From assembly GCA_950295325.1 (NCBI GenBank), contig OX485806.1, forward strand, positions 7,936,001 through 8,000,000: a DNA stretch of 64,000 nt. Direction: 5' to 3'. The position numbers and the translations under genes are program-made. This document shows positions 24,772-36,257 of the stretch, in pieces. The notes beneath the pieces are model-generated. The model made no database searches and was not told where the DNA came from. It worked only from the letters and a program-made list of their open reading frames with translations. This DNA comes from Polytrichum commune (taxonomy: Eukaryota > Streptophyta > Polytrichopsida > Polytrichales > Polytrichaceae). How positions within the stretch are numbered: the stretch's first letter is position 1; each line of letters starts with the position of its first letter.

Positions 24772-26249
24772 GCAGCTTGGTGAAAGAGCGCGAGAAAAAA
24801 AAAGGGTGGGGAATGAGGCGAATGAATGCCGCAAAGAGAGGGAGGCAACAATGGCAATGAACATTGTTTCGTGATCCACGAATGCTGTTGAGGAGTAAGT
24901 TGAGTGGATGAGGGGATAAGCATGGGATTTTGGCATTCAAGTGTTGGATGTTGGCTTTGTATGTGCATGCTGGCTATAGAAGTAGCCCACTACTAGTAGT
25001 ACTACTACTACAACGATGGCACTAAATGGCACCGGTAGAAAAGTTGGTGGGACAGGTTGGCTATGGCCGCATGTGAAACTAGCATTTCCCAATCTGTCTT
25101 TTTTGCAGCCCATTTAATCATTTCACCATAGGGCTCCATAGGGCCTCTACGAAAGAGGTTGATTCATCCCATTCCAATTTGACAAGATGCTTGTTCACAC
25201 GAAATTCTAAAGTCAAGAATGAACTAAGTTTTCCCTTTGTTGATACATTACTCTATATATAATAATTTCATATTATTTTGATTGAAAATTGTCAATTTTC
25301 TATGGACTTGTTTTCTTACCTCAAAGTGCATATCTATTGTTTATATAATCTTGAAAGTTTGGACTATAGTTTAATTACATATATTTTTTGCTACGTGTTT
25401 ATGTGATCTTAAAATCTCCGCTCGTGCCGGGGGGGGGGGGTGTTAACTCTCTTGTATTTAGTGGGAACATGTGAGAACAGAAGGTGTTTCTAAGGGGTTA
25501 TTTATATTGGAGAAGGTAAATATTGTGGACCCTATTATTATGTAATTTGCTAGCATTAATTATTTTTGAGGACCCTATGGGTAGGTTAACTTGGTGTTTA
25601 TTCTCCTTTTACATGGCATATGGTAGTTATTAAATTATCAAAATTATAGTTTTGTTGATATCATGTAAAATCCAACACTTACACATATATGATCATAATT
25701 CACACATCAACACACCATGCATAGAGTCTAACTTACTAGTATGCACTCTATTCATTCAAAACATACACACATGAAAATGGTGAAAATGCTTGTGTTTAAA
25801 AACACGTGCAAATGCTTCCAAAAATTGTGTATAAAAACACAATAACAAACATACATGTAGCATAAGAACATAAGCAACCAACACCAATCACATAGTTTGT
25901 TTAGGATTTACACATTTAGATATGAAGCATGTTCTATCATTGTTCAAGTTCAAGTGGGTAAACCCACTGAACACATAAGACCAACTTTTTGTGCTCAACA
26001 CAAAAAGTCCAAACCCTAACTCTAACCCCAATGCTCCATACTGTACAATATGCCAAAAATATTGCCACAACTTTTGCCTAAAGTCCTACTGAAAACAATT
26101 CAACAAATAGCTGGAGGTTTGTATTAATGCATTTGCTTAAGCAAACCAATTTTGCAATTCATGTCCACATCATATTAAGAATCAAGAATCACATAGGGCA
26201 TCCCGGAGAACCTTCAACTCAATGACACTCAACCAAGCTAATGGCTCAA
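24772..26249. other. Intergenic DNA with a long G run
   Basis: No gene. A run of 12 G after GTGCC near 25430 is unusual in this AT-rich setting and is prone to sequencing-length error. Confidence 0.4.
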
Positions 26250-27370
26250 ACAATAGCAACAAATTTGAAGTGCTTTGATAATCGGTGGCTCTTCTTGAAC
26301 CAACACACGTTTTGCACGTACTGGTTGTTCATGTACTCACTTGTTGTCACCCACAATGGCCTTTGACTGCCTGCTAGATCCTCAATAAGACCTAACTTCC
26401 TTTCATTCATGATCCCCAACTAGAGCAAATGGTTTTTTTTTACCATCGGCTTAGTTTCATGCACTACACTTAGTATTTGAATGCCTTCAACCACTAGTGC
26501 TTGATCATCGGATGTGGTCAAGACAATAGGCTTTCCCTTAGAACCTTGTGATTGGAGATGATCACTAAACTAGATTCTCTTTCTTTGGAACCAATTTTGA
26601 ATATATGTATGTTAGACATGAGGTGATTATTTTTTTAAAAATTGGCAAAGAGGTTGTGGATTTTTTTTTTGGGAATGATCTCCAGTGGTAGATCCAAACT
26701 CTTTACAACATTCCACACAATACACCATTATTACACCCACAATATCTAGTTTGAAGACCTCAAGTGCCATTGGTGATCCTCCAAGGTTATTAGTTTCAAA
26801 TCTTTCCTAAGTTTCTCTTTGGTCAACATGTATCTAGCGATAACTTTGGCACTCACCAATGTGGACTTTAGGTTAAATCCACATGGTCGTCGCTCTAACC
26901 ACTAACTTTAGAACCAATAGGTGGAGACAATTGTTGGTTAGAAGGGTAAGATATTGGATTTTAGCCTCCTTTGCTATGCACTCTAGAGTTTGTTGGGAGT
27001 TAGAAACAAAATCTAGGTCAACTACACGCATGTGCTTTCTTGATTCAAGGTTGGGATCAACCAGTGGCATAATGTATACATTTGAAATGACTCTATTGAG
27101 CCCCTCAAGCTTGTAGTTAATTATGCATCTACTTTCAATATCAAAGAATTGAAAGAGCCAATTTACAACAAAAATACCTTCAAGTAGTGGTACGAGTTTT
27201 GCATATGTGTCGCCCTTAATACACTCGCAAGATCCAATAAGTTTTGGACTAGCATAAGCATCATCAAGTGAGAACGATTTCAACTTCAAGAAATTACAAA
27301 TTTGGTTTGTGATTAGCAACCTCACTAGAACCAAGTATCTCGAGTCACATTTGGTATCACTCATACGAAC
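26250..27370 (-). pseudogene. Decayed coding region, function unknown
   Basis: The longest piece is 163 codons on - (27364-26873), starting MSDTKCDSRYLVLVRLL and containing FLKLKSFSLDDAYASP and ESRKHMRVVDLDFVSNSQQT. Its residue mix looks like real protein rather than translated AT-rich noise. Further on in the same direction, other frames carry protein-like text: a Cys-containing stretch MVYCVECCKEFGST near 26700, and GKPIVLTTSDDQALVVEGIQ near 26500. Stops and frameshifts separate them. I do not recognise the family; a transposon-derived ORF or an old gene are both possible. Splice sites that would join the pieces were not found. Confidence 0.35.
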
Positions 27371-28455
27371 ACCTCCTATTGATGTTGCCTCCCTCCTCTA
27401 TGTTGAAAATGCTCCTAAAAAATGTGAGAAATCATAACAAGAATTCAAAACCCTACCCATATACCAAATGAGCAAAAAACTAAAAGTAGACAAGATGAAA
27501 CTTAGGATGAGTGCACTTGAGGAGCACAACCATGCACATGCGACTATTGTCCAACCTTCAACATTTACCAAGTTTCCGAGATGGTGAGAGTTTGCATAGA
27601 CATAAAAACTTTCAAAAAGCTCTCGCAAACCCCAACTGGGAACTCACAAAGCCAAACATAATGCGTAAACCCGTCATGAACCCTTCCCACATCTAACCTG
27701 ACAAATTATATCCAATTACCAAGAGACATCCATGAGATGTCATCTAATAGTGTTCATCCATAGTGTGGGACCCTAATATATATTATTTCAATTCCCCACC
27801 CTACCAAACCTTATGGTATATTATTTTTTAAACTTCTCTAACATAATCAAGTTTGAAACACCCTAATTTATTTATACCATGGAGTTAATATATAACTTGA
27901 GCTTGGTTACAAGTATACGTTTCATAATTTGTAGGTCACAACTTCAAAGTAGATTGTATATTTATTCTCACATAGTTTTCTGAAATACAGGATTAACCCC
28001 CCTAGGCTTAAAATCACTAACGACAACTTTTTTTCTAGGTATAATAAAATTGAGCTCTAAAAAAGGTTACTTTCTAGATGATCTAATGAAACCACAATAG
28101 GCTCCAAGAAGTTAAGGGTTAAAATTGTGCTCCCATGTTGGTTGGCATAACATTATTCAATGAGCTAGGTTTGTTTCCTTTCCATTTTGAGATCCATAAA
28201 TGGAGCATGTGAGGTTCCATGATAGATTAGGGAGCCAAAAAAGTTTGGGATACTATTTGCTATTGGATCGGCTAGGTGAACTGGTTGTGGATGAATGAAG
28301 TGTTATAAAGCCGGGGAAGGCTTGATTTAGTATTGGTGTCAAAGAATCTATGAATCCAAGTTAATTGCTCAGGAATAAAACAATGTAAGGGTCCAACCAC
28401 ACATCCCAATTAAGGCCTTAGTTAGAGTAAGTCACAATTCAAATTACTTATATTG
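27371..28455. other. Intergenic DNA, nothing recognised
   Basis: AT-rich, with short frames only. Confidence 0.4.
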
Positions 28456-29198
28456 TGCCCGCATTGCCTGGTTAAGAGAATTAGCTAACATATGAGGTAG
28501 CTAACTTATATGAGAGCTAATCTATTTCACAGCTACACCACCTAGTTAAAATTGAGTATTAAATAAATGTTATCAAATTAGAAGTTCTAACTTTTGGGAC
28601 CTTGTTTTTGTGAAGAAATATTAAACCATTCATATCCCTAATGTTAATTAACGTTTACGAATGAGTAGCCCAAGTTTTGTTTTTCTTAAATGCCCACCTT
28701 TCATTTTCCTCATCGATTCTCCATTCCGCTACAAAGTGGACCATACTATTTCTTGCATCATCTTAAATTAGCATGTACCTTTAATTAACATTTTAATAAT
28801 AAAATCAAGTAAAATAAAATTCAAGGTCTAAATTTAGAAAAATCAAGGTCTATATTTTATTTTCATCTTATCGAAATACAAATGGTGTGGGCCACCAAAC
28901 TATGATGTATCATAATTAGTGTCATGTTCAAAACTTGGGCAAATTGAGAAAAACTTTGGTTGGTGGTAACTCCTTAAAATCCTTTCTTAAATGGACCAAC
29001 TTTTGGTTAGTGGTAACTAGGATGTGCGACTGTGTGATCAGTTAGCTAGCGTATGAGTTAGTCGATTTCACTAACTCATATTGTTAGCTAATCCTCCTAG
29101 CTAGGTGGTGCGGCCATGATTTTAATTAGTCGGAATTTTGGTTAGCTGATCTTCACTAACTTGTAAGTTATCTACTTCTCTTAACTAGGTGGTGCGGC
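28456..29198. repeat. Cluster of three small foldback elements
   Basis: Units near 28456-28550, 29020-29112 and 29115-29198 share a terminus of the form CACCACCTAG(C/T)TA with inner palindromic text around TTAGCTAAC and TATGAG. The first two fold on themselves around their centres; the third is a half-unit ending ACTAGGTGGTGCGGC. They look like a very short MITE family. Confidence 0.55.
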
Positions 29199-31776
29199 TC
29201 GACCGTAAGACTCTAAATAATGTCAAGTTTGAGGATTTTGGATCATCTATCAATAAATCTTCAAACCCTTATAATTATACATACAGAATCCAACAACAAC
29301 AACAACATACTTTCCAGTGCATTGGAATCCCCTTTCAATTCCTACTAAGACACATCTCAAACTTTATCAATCTAATAAGCAAATACGCTCAGCACATAAA
29401 GTGACAGTTTGAGCATCCTCTCCACCTTATAAGTCATGGCCCCACGGTTCATGATAGGTGCACTCACAGTGTCACACCATATGTGCTGAATCTCCATTAT
29501 GTCACCATGAAGCTGCGCCAATAAATAATCATGTATTATTACTGCAAATAATAAACTGAAGTAATACACACACACACGGTGCAAGGGTAAAGCTATTTAA
29601 CCTTCTCACAGACAGCACGTCGGACAAGGGTGATGGTTTCGTGTCGGTTGGGAGTCGCTCTGCGCCTTTCTTTCTTATTAACTTACATATAACTTGAGGG
29701 TTATATGTATATACCTACTAGCTAGCTAGCTATCTGCACGCCGGTTACAAGGCTCCCACTGCATGAACGCAGGGCCGGTGAAACCCTGGAACTAACAGAG
29801 TGAAAACAAAAGGTCAATCTGCCACCTATGTACATATCCTAACAACTTAGAACAACTCCAGGGTGGGGTCAATGAGCTCGGTGTCCGTAGATATATATTG
29901 CGTTTGGGATAGATAGGGTGTGCAGGAGGCCGGTCATTATTACAGATGAACTGTACTTATTCCGCCTTCATGTTGCCCATAGCCATCACTCAAGGGTACT
30001 ATATTATGGATATTGTACCCCTGTGGTGACTGGCTGGGGAGGTCTTCAGGTGTAAAAAGGCCGGGCAGCTACCTATTCAAGCTGACTGCAGGAACCAACG
30101 GAGCCATCTTGCTGGCTGCTCAGTTTGATGGGGTTTATTCTCTGCAACTCTTCTTTTTCGGGGCCCGGATTGGGGAGGACTTGGGAATTTTTGTTGTCGT
30201 CACTAGAATTACGGGCATTGTGGGGTCTTCATATTGGTTTTCTACTGCTCGAGGGTAAGAATACCTATCTGTGAAAGTGGATTCAGGACTTATTATATTC
30301 GCATATCGTGGAACTGGTGAGTGCAAGAAAATAAAAATACTATGTCGTGGTATGATTGTCTTTTATCCTCGTAGTGTATGGTAAGGCGCTCCCATCGCAC
30401 TAGAGGAGGTTGAAAGCTGAACGAAAGGGGCCGTCTCGTTGGTGGAGAGATTTTTACTCGCGTCTAAAGAGCCCAACTTGAGAAGGGGCCATAGCTCATA
30501 GGTAAAGTGGCTCTTCATTCATGCTTGTTCCAACATGGGTCATTGTTTCTATCTGTCTCACGCTCTCTATTTACTTTCAGTCCAGTTTACACTTGAGCTT
30601 TCAACTTGCGAGCTCGATGTTTTTACCGGGCTTGCAACACTTAGATAGTGACTAGATGGAACTCACGTAAAATGACCACAACAAGGCTAGCTCTTGGTCA
30701 TTCTATTGACAAGTTCTTGGTCAAAACTCTAACTAATCTAAGCTACCTCATGGACACTCGGGAATGTTGAGAGTTCAAGCTAGACCGTTTTTGTGGGCCC
30801 AAGTCAATGTGCTTTCCAACATTATTTTGCTTGTCATAAATTCTCCATTGTTTAATACCCCTTTTCCCCATTATATCTCACTTTGAACATGGCCACTTTA
30901 CACTTAACCTATTGACAACTTACTAGACTTTTCAACTTTGGTTGAAAACCTACATCAAATCCAAACATGAAACGCCCGAAGTTTGCAAGTTTGAGCTCTG
31001 AACGCAAGCTCTACAGTACATACATACATAGAAAACCAACACTAAACCTAAAACAAACAGTATGTACCACAATCATACATTTAGGAGCTTCAAATGTATG
31101 AGAGTGGTTCATATTGTTGATTTTGGGTAATATGCCTACCTTGGTGTGAAGGGGGCCTTAATTACTGCTCAGTTTGACGATGTTTATTCTCTGCAACTCT
31201 TTTTTGGGGGTTGCGGGGAGGCAGGCCGTAGGGCAGGCAGGCAGGCAGGAGCATGGAAACTTTGCTGTGGTAATAATAAGTTTGATTGCCGTGGAGTTTT
31301 GGTGGTTCTTTTAAAAAAAACTTTTATTGGGGACAAGACTGGTGGCTGCTTTGATGGTTGCATCCTTCAAGGAAGCTAGTTGTGGGCGGAAGGAGAAGGT
31401 GAGGAGAAGCTGCCAAGGGGTAGGCTAGTAATGAGACTAGCTTAGCAGTACGCACATACATTGGCCCAATCCTTCAGCAGAGATGATACTTAGATAAAGA
31501 TGGGGACCCTAGCTAATAAGTTATTAAGTCATTAAGCTAGGTGCCTACAATGCAAGAACAACTTCAACAACCCACACATGAAGCTTTCACAATACAGTAG
31601 CTGGTGTCAGAATTCTGTGTGGACAAGCAGATCAAGCCGAGACAGATCTAGTCCGTCCCTAGTCATTCCAGTCATTCCTGGCCTGCTCAATAAGTTTTGA
31701 ACCATCAGCAGCTGATCATTCATCCCAGTCTTCAGTCTATCCCAACTTTTCTGTTTTCTCACTGGTGCATCATGTT
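29199..31776. other. Less repetitive DNA upstream of the WRKY gene, with a diverged duplication
   Basis: A block at about 30090-30260 recurs diverged at about 31149-31320. Both contain TGCTCAGTTTGA, then GTTTATTCTCTGCAACTCTT. A (GGCA)n tract lies near 31228-31250. No conserved protein is recognisable in either copy. Base composition is more GC-rich than before 29 kb. This could be distal promoter or untranslated leader of the WRKY gene, but no TATA box or splice chain decides this. Confidence 0.4.
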
Positions 31777-32380
31777 GACCACACCTGATGATTCAACTCT
31801 CAAGCCTAACAACTTATAGCAACTTGCAGTAGTAGCTTCTGTATGTAAGTTATGTACTTATTCCATCAAGCTGCCCCAGATCCCTCCTTTTCTACCCTGC
31901 ATCATATCATAAATCTGTTTGCTTGTTTGCTTGTTTGCTTGTTTGCCTGTGGTTGATCATATCTGATGTTTCAACGTTTCTGAAGGCTAACAACTTATAG
32001 CAGCTTGGGTAGCTTATGTTATAAAGTCTTCCAATTAAGCCCTCCTATATATTCCCTAGTTCTGCTTTATGTCATAAATCTGTTTGCCTGTGTTTGCAGA
32101 GCGCACCTGATGATTTAAGTCTCAAGGTTGGCAAGTTATAGCTAGCAGCTTGGGTAGCTTGTGTTACAAGTCCTCCTCCAATCCCCTCCTATATATTTCC
32201 TAGTTTCGGCTTTATATCAGAAATCTGTTTGCCTGTGGTTGACCGCAACTGATGATTTAACTCTCAAGGCTGGCAAGTTAAACCTAGGACCTTGAGTAGC
32301 TTAGCTTCCGTAAGTAAATAATAAGGTATGTACTAATTCCAAGCCCACCCCTCCTGATGTTTCCTTGCGCTTTATATCTA
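31777..32380. repeat. Tandem repeat of about 142 bp, four diverged copies
   Basis: Units start near 31777, 31955, 32099 and 32241 with (C/T)(A/C)(A/T)CTGATG, followed by a TT(C/T)AA.(T/G)(C/T)TC block, then GCAGCTTGGGTAGCTT-like text. Each ends in AAATCTGTTTGCCTGTG. The first unit is longer because it holds an internal (GTTTGCTT)n run at 31917-31945. It lies 2.4-3.0 kb before the WRKY start codon. Confidence 0.8.
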
Positions 32381-34257
32381 CGATGGGAAGAAGCTTCCTG
32401 TTCGGGTAAGCTCATCCCTGTTCATCATCCTGGGTGATAAGTCTGTAACCTGAGTCTTTTGCTCAGCACCCCAGTTTCTGAATCCGGGATGGATGGAACA
32501 AAGTTAACACCAGGCCTGAGCTCAGTTACTCAGGAGTGGTGATCAGTTGTGGATGGAAGACAAACTTAAGAATTTCAAGGCTAATAGATTCTTGATCACT
32601 TTTGATGAGGATTAGACCTGGGCCCGCATCGCAAGACCGGCTAGCTAGCGAGGGAGATGGCTGCTGCACTCCAGTGGTGCTTCAGATGATATTAAATTCT
32701 AGAAAAGTGCAATAATAAAGCTTCACAGAAGTACCTCATAAGTCAATGTGTAAGGGGAGGGGTGCCCGGTGTATGAGGCCGAGTCTTGTTGCTGTGGCAG
32801 CAGCAGGCTGGGTAAAGAAATAAGTGGGAACTATAAGAACCTGGAAAGGGTGTAGCGGCTTCCCCCTTTCTTCCTTGGAACCTTATAGGTACTTACATGC
32901 ACAGGTGCAGCCATTGGGTTAAGTTAAATTGAGTTAGGGAAAGTCATTAAGGTATGATATTGATCGTCATGCACCTCGAAAGGTTCATGCCTAGGTAGCT
33001 CTGAGTGAGTAACTGGCGGCTGGTTGTTGTGTTACTTAAGTGATGTTGTAATAAGATCTACTTTATAGTCACCAGCTGCCATTGATATTGTCAAATGCTT
33101 CTGGATCCTGTACAGGTGGGCAGGCAGCTAGGGCAGGCGGTGGTTACCTTTGTCAGAAACACATACCAAAGTCAGCTCACCCTTCGTTGAATCCATGCGG
33201 AGCAGATGTGGACTTGTGGGTGACTCTCATTTCAGGAGAGTCCCAAGGTTGAACCACTTTCCACTCCATTTCAGCGACACATGAATTGCCTTAGACTACA
33301 ACTAGAGCTAGTTCACTCTTGCAGGAGACGAAAATTGCAAGGTAGAGACTTGATGAGTTTGAAGTTCGAAGTTGTATAAGCAGCTAAGTTAGGCCCAGTC
33401 TAGTAACTGGAATGATCTTCCAGCTTCACTAAGAAGCTAAAGGAGGCAGCTGACTCTGTAGAGGTATATGAATTGATTCTTCAGCAAGTTTGGTTTGGGT
33501 ACCGATGATGCATGTGTGCGCTTTCCTGCCAAGCCATATTCATCACCCCACCACATGAGCATTCATTCGTTCACTCACTAGCGGCAGCAATCATACTACG
33601 GATTAAACATGCAGGAGAGGGTTGCATGACAGGATTGTGTTGGGTGCCAGGGTGAGGAGTTTGATACTGATGATGGTTTGATGCCGCCGTTTTTGGAAGC
33701 TATTTAATAGCTTGCTAGTGGAACGACGTTAGCAAAAACAAATTGAGATCATCCAGATTCATCCGCAGGGGAAGCAGCTGGAGAAGCAGCACTAGCGGGA
33801 TTAGTCCTTGACAACCTAGCAGGATTACCAGATGTCGCAATTGTGCTGCTCAACCTGCATGCGGCTAAGTGAAGTAATTACACACATAGGGTTTCAACTC
33901 CCACACCTTAAAAGCGAGACATTTTGCAGGCAGTGTTGACAGTTATAGGGTTGATATCTCATCTTGAGTGATATGAAATGATGGTGGTAGTAGTAAAACT
34001 CTCGAGAAGAGAAACTGAAATGAAGCTTGAATCCTCCAGTGCTCAATTTCTTTTAGATTCTGTTCAAGAAGCTTCTGACTGATGACTAGGAATCGAAATC
34101 AGCTAGTACCCACTGGGGTCGTGTCCACTCGCAGATCACCGATGAAATGCAGGGAAGGAATGTTACGAACATGGGTCGGAAGATATATATCATGTGCAGT
34201 CAGAGTTGAAAGTGTTGATTGATCCCAGCTTCTAAGAGAGTTTGATTACCCTTACTA
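32381..34257. other. Probable upstream region of the WRKY gene
   Basis: No protein-coding signal. The sequence is largely unique, with moderate GC. It may contain the promoter and leader exons of the WRKY gene; I could not fix a transcription start. Confidence 0.35.
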
Positions 34258-34455
34258 GTGTCTGCATCATCATCATCATCATCATCATCGCTCCTCTTCT
34301 CCAAGAATTCTACCGCTTCTTCTACTAGCTCTCATCTTGCCACATCTTCTACTCGTCACCTTCTCAGCCTCACTATGCAGGCTCTCAAATCAGCTCTAGC
34401 TGGTTTTAGCATCTCTAAAATAAATAAAAAATCTCTTGGGGTAAGGTTCAGGTAG
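34258..34455 (+). other. Upstream ORF 1, serine-rich, 65 codons
   Basis: Starts MSASSSSSSSS, encoded by a TCA microsatellite (34264-34290), and continues Ser/Thr-rich to SLGVRFR. It ends 339 bp before the WRKY start codon. If the leader includes it, ribosomes would meet this ATG first. Codon content is dominated by the repeat, so it may be fortuitous. Confidence 0.3.
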
Positions 34456-34469
34456 ACCTGAGAATTGCC

Positions 34470-34532
34470 ATGGACGCAGACTCCAACAATTTCACTCCAC
34501 CTCTAGGTTTCAGCTATTGTGCCCTAACCTAA
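34470..34532 (+). promoter_or_regulatory. Upstream ORF 2, 20 codons
   Basis: ATG at 34470, peptide MDADSNNFTPPLGFSYCALT, then TAA. It lies in the presumed 5' leader of the WRKY gene. Confidence 0.3.
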
Positions 34533-34602
34533 CCCAGGCAGCATCACGAGTGCTTAAATTTCCAGAAGTTGATTTTGAAGAGAGAACTCAGAATCCAGCA
34601 GT

Positions 34603-34608
34603 TTGACC
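34603..34608 (+). promoter_or_regulatory. W-box core TTGACC
   Basis: Matches the WRKY-binding core TTGAC(C/T) and stands 187 bp before the start codon. WRKY genes often carry W-boxes and regulate themselves or one another, but a six-base match is weak on its own. Confidence 0.3.
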
Positions 34609-34682
34609 TTTGAGGAGTCCTCAGTTACTTTGTTATTTTTGTTTTTGTTTTTTTTTTCGGTTTTGGTGTCCTTCCCTTCTAA

Positions 34683-34769
34683 ATGGCCCGGAGGAAGGCA
34701 TCAACAGCATCTTCTTCCACGCAGTTAATCCACCTCCTGGAGTTTAAAGCAGCGCAGGATCCAGCTTGA
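34683..34769 (+). promoter_or_regulatory. Upstream ORF 3, 28 codons
   Basis: Starts MARRKASTASSSTQLIHL and stops at TGA 34767-34769, leaving 25 bases to the WRKY ATG at 34795. If transcribed it would probably lower translation of the main frame. Confidence 0.35.
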
Positions 34770-34794
34770 GGGGGGATCACAGCAGGTTGCGGCT

Positions 34795-36257
34795 ATGGCG
34801 AGTGGGCAATTACCCCCAACCGAGCAACCTGAAGAAGGAGAGGCTGGTGGTGCCGGCGGGCGAGGAGACAGCTTCCTCGACCAGTTCCTGCGCAGGTTAG
34901 ACAGCGATGTCGATCATCACCATCATCACCATCAAGAATCCTCGCCGCCTGCATCCCCCTCCCTCTCCTCCTCCTGCCCAGCACCAGTTCCATCTTCTTC
35001 ATCAGCTTCTCTTCATAACCCCTCCCCCTCCTCCTCAATTTCTCAACCAAATTCCTGGCACTTTCTATCTTCTTCTGATCCTGCTACTGCCTACATTAAC
35101 CCTGCTCTCCTTGGAATTAGCGGAGGACCATCAGGAGGACTCCACCCCGCCTTGGACGAGTTTCCATGGATTTTGGAGGAGTTTGACCAGCAAAGAGCAT
35201 CCTTACTGCCCGGTCAGCCAAGTGTTGCCAGATTGGTCGGTGACCACCCAGACGCACAGCCCGACCCAGGTCAAAGGCTACCATACATCATCAACATGCA
35301 ACCCTATAACTTACCGCCGATGATGAATCTTCAGGCACTATCCTCCTCATCATACGATCATCATCACGACGACCACCTGCTCCTGCACAATCGTCGTCGT
35401 GAGCAACAGCCGATCCATCCTAGTGCAGCTGGACCAGGTACTACTGCAGGCAGAGGTGGTCGATCATCTCCCGCAAGAGGATCCGGAGGGTATGGAGCTT
35501 TGCAGGCCGGTTACCCTAGCACTCCCAAAGAAGAGCCTGGGTTAAGCTACAATACCCGAACCTCCAGCTCTCCAATCCACATGAGCAGAGCCGCTACTGC
35601 AATAGAGGCGGCACATGAAAGTAGTACTAGTACTAGTACTGTTGTTCGGAGAGGAGCTTCACAGAGAGGAGGACATAATTCAGGGTTAAGCCCGAGTTAT
35701 GGGTTAGATCAATCCCTGCAAGGATCGCTGCAAACTGGGGATGTTGCAGAACCGGTGCCGAGGTTTGAGAGAGATGTGGTGGTTCCCGGCGGGGTTGAAT
35801 TAATGTCGCAGCCTCCGGGTAGGGTAAGAGTAAGTTCGGGTCAATTCATGGAGTCACCTGGGCCGATGCAGATGACTACTAGGCCAGGTCGAGGAGGAGC
35901 AGGAGCAGGAGGAGCACCAGCGAGCAATTCTTCGGTGATGTTGGGAGAAGTGAATATTATTGGAGGTTCGGCTGCAGGTGGGACGTCGACGGCGACTTCG
36001 GTGGGCACACCAAACACAACGACGTCTTCCATGTCGTCAGGTGGATCGATGAGTGATGCAGGCGATGAGGAGGAGACTGAGCAGGATGTGCACGAGGGTG
36101 GTAGTGTTGAGAGGTCGAAGGAGGCACCTGGAGCTAGCAGTGGGAAGAAGAGGAAGACACCGGAGCCGTCGTCTGCAGGAGGAGTTGGAGGAGGAGACGA
36201 GGGCGAGGATTCCTCGGTGAAGTCGGAGAGCGATACCAAGAAGTCGCCAACCACAAC
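34795..36257 (+). CDS. WRKY gene exon 1 (residues 1-488)
   Basis: Encodes the long N-terminal region, without a second WRKY domain. It contains acidic EEGEAGG at 13-19, a His run (41-46), Pro/Ser-rich stretches, and [17 protein letters not shown] (about 119-135), the only segment that looks able to form structure. Further on are Gly/Ser/Thr-rich parts, an acidic EEETEQD stretch and KKRK. It ends AC|GTAAGT, phase 2. The open frame itself runs on to a TAA made of intron bases (36259-36261), showing why the exon must be spliced. Confidence 0.9.

Noticed and set aside
25428-25442. Run of 12 G as a possible quadruplex site
   Set aside because: A single G run without spaced partners; could be a sequencing-length artefact.
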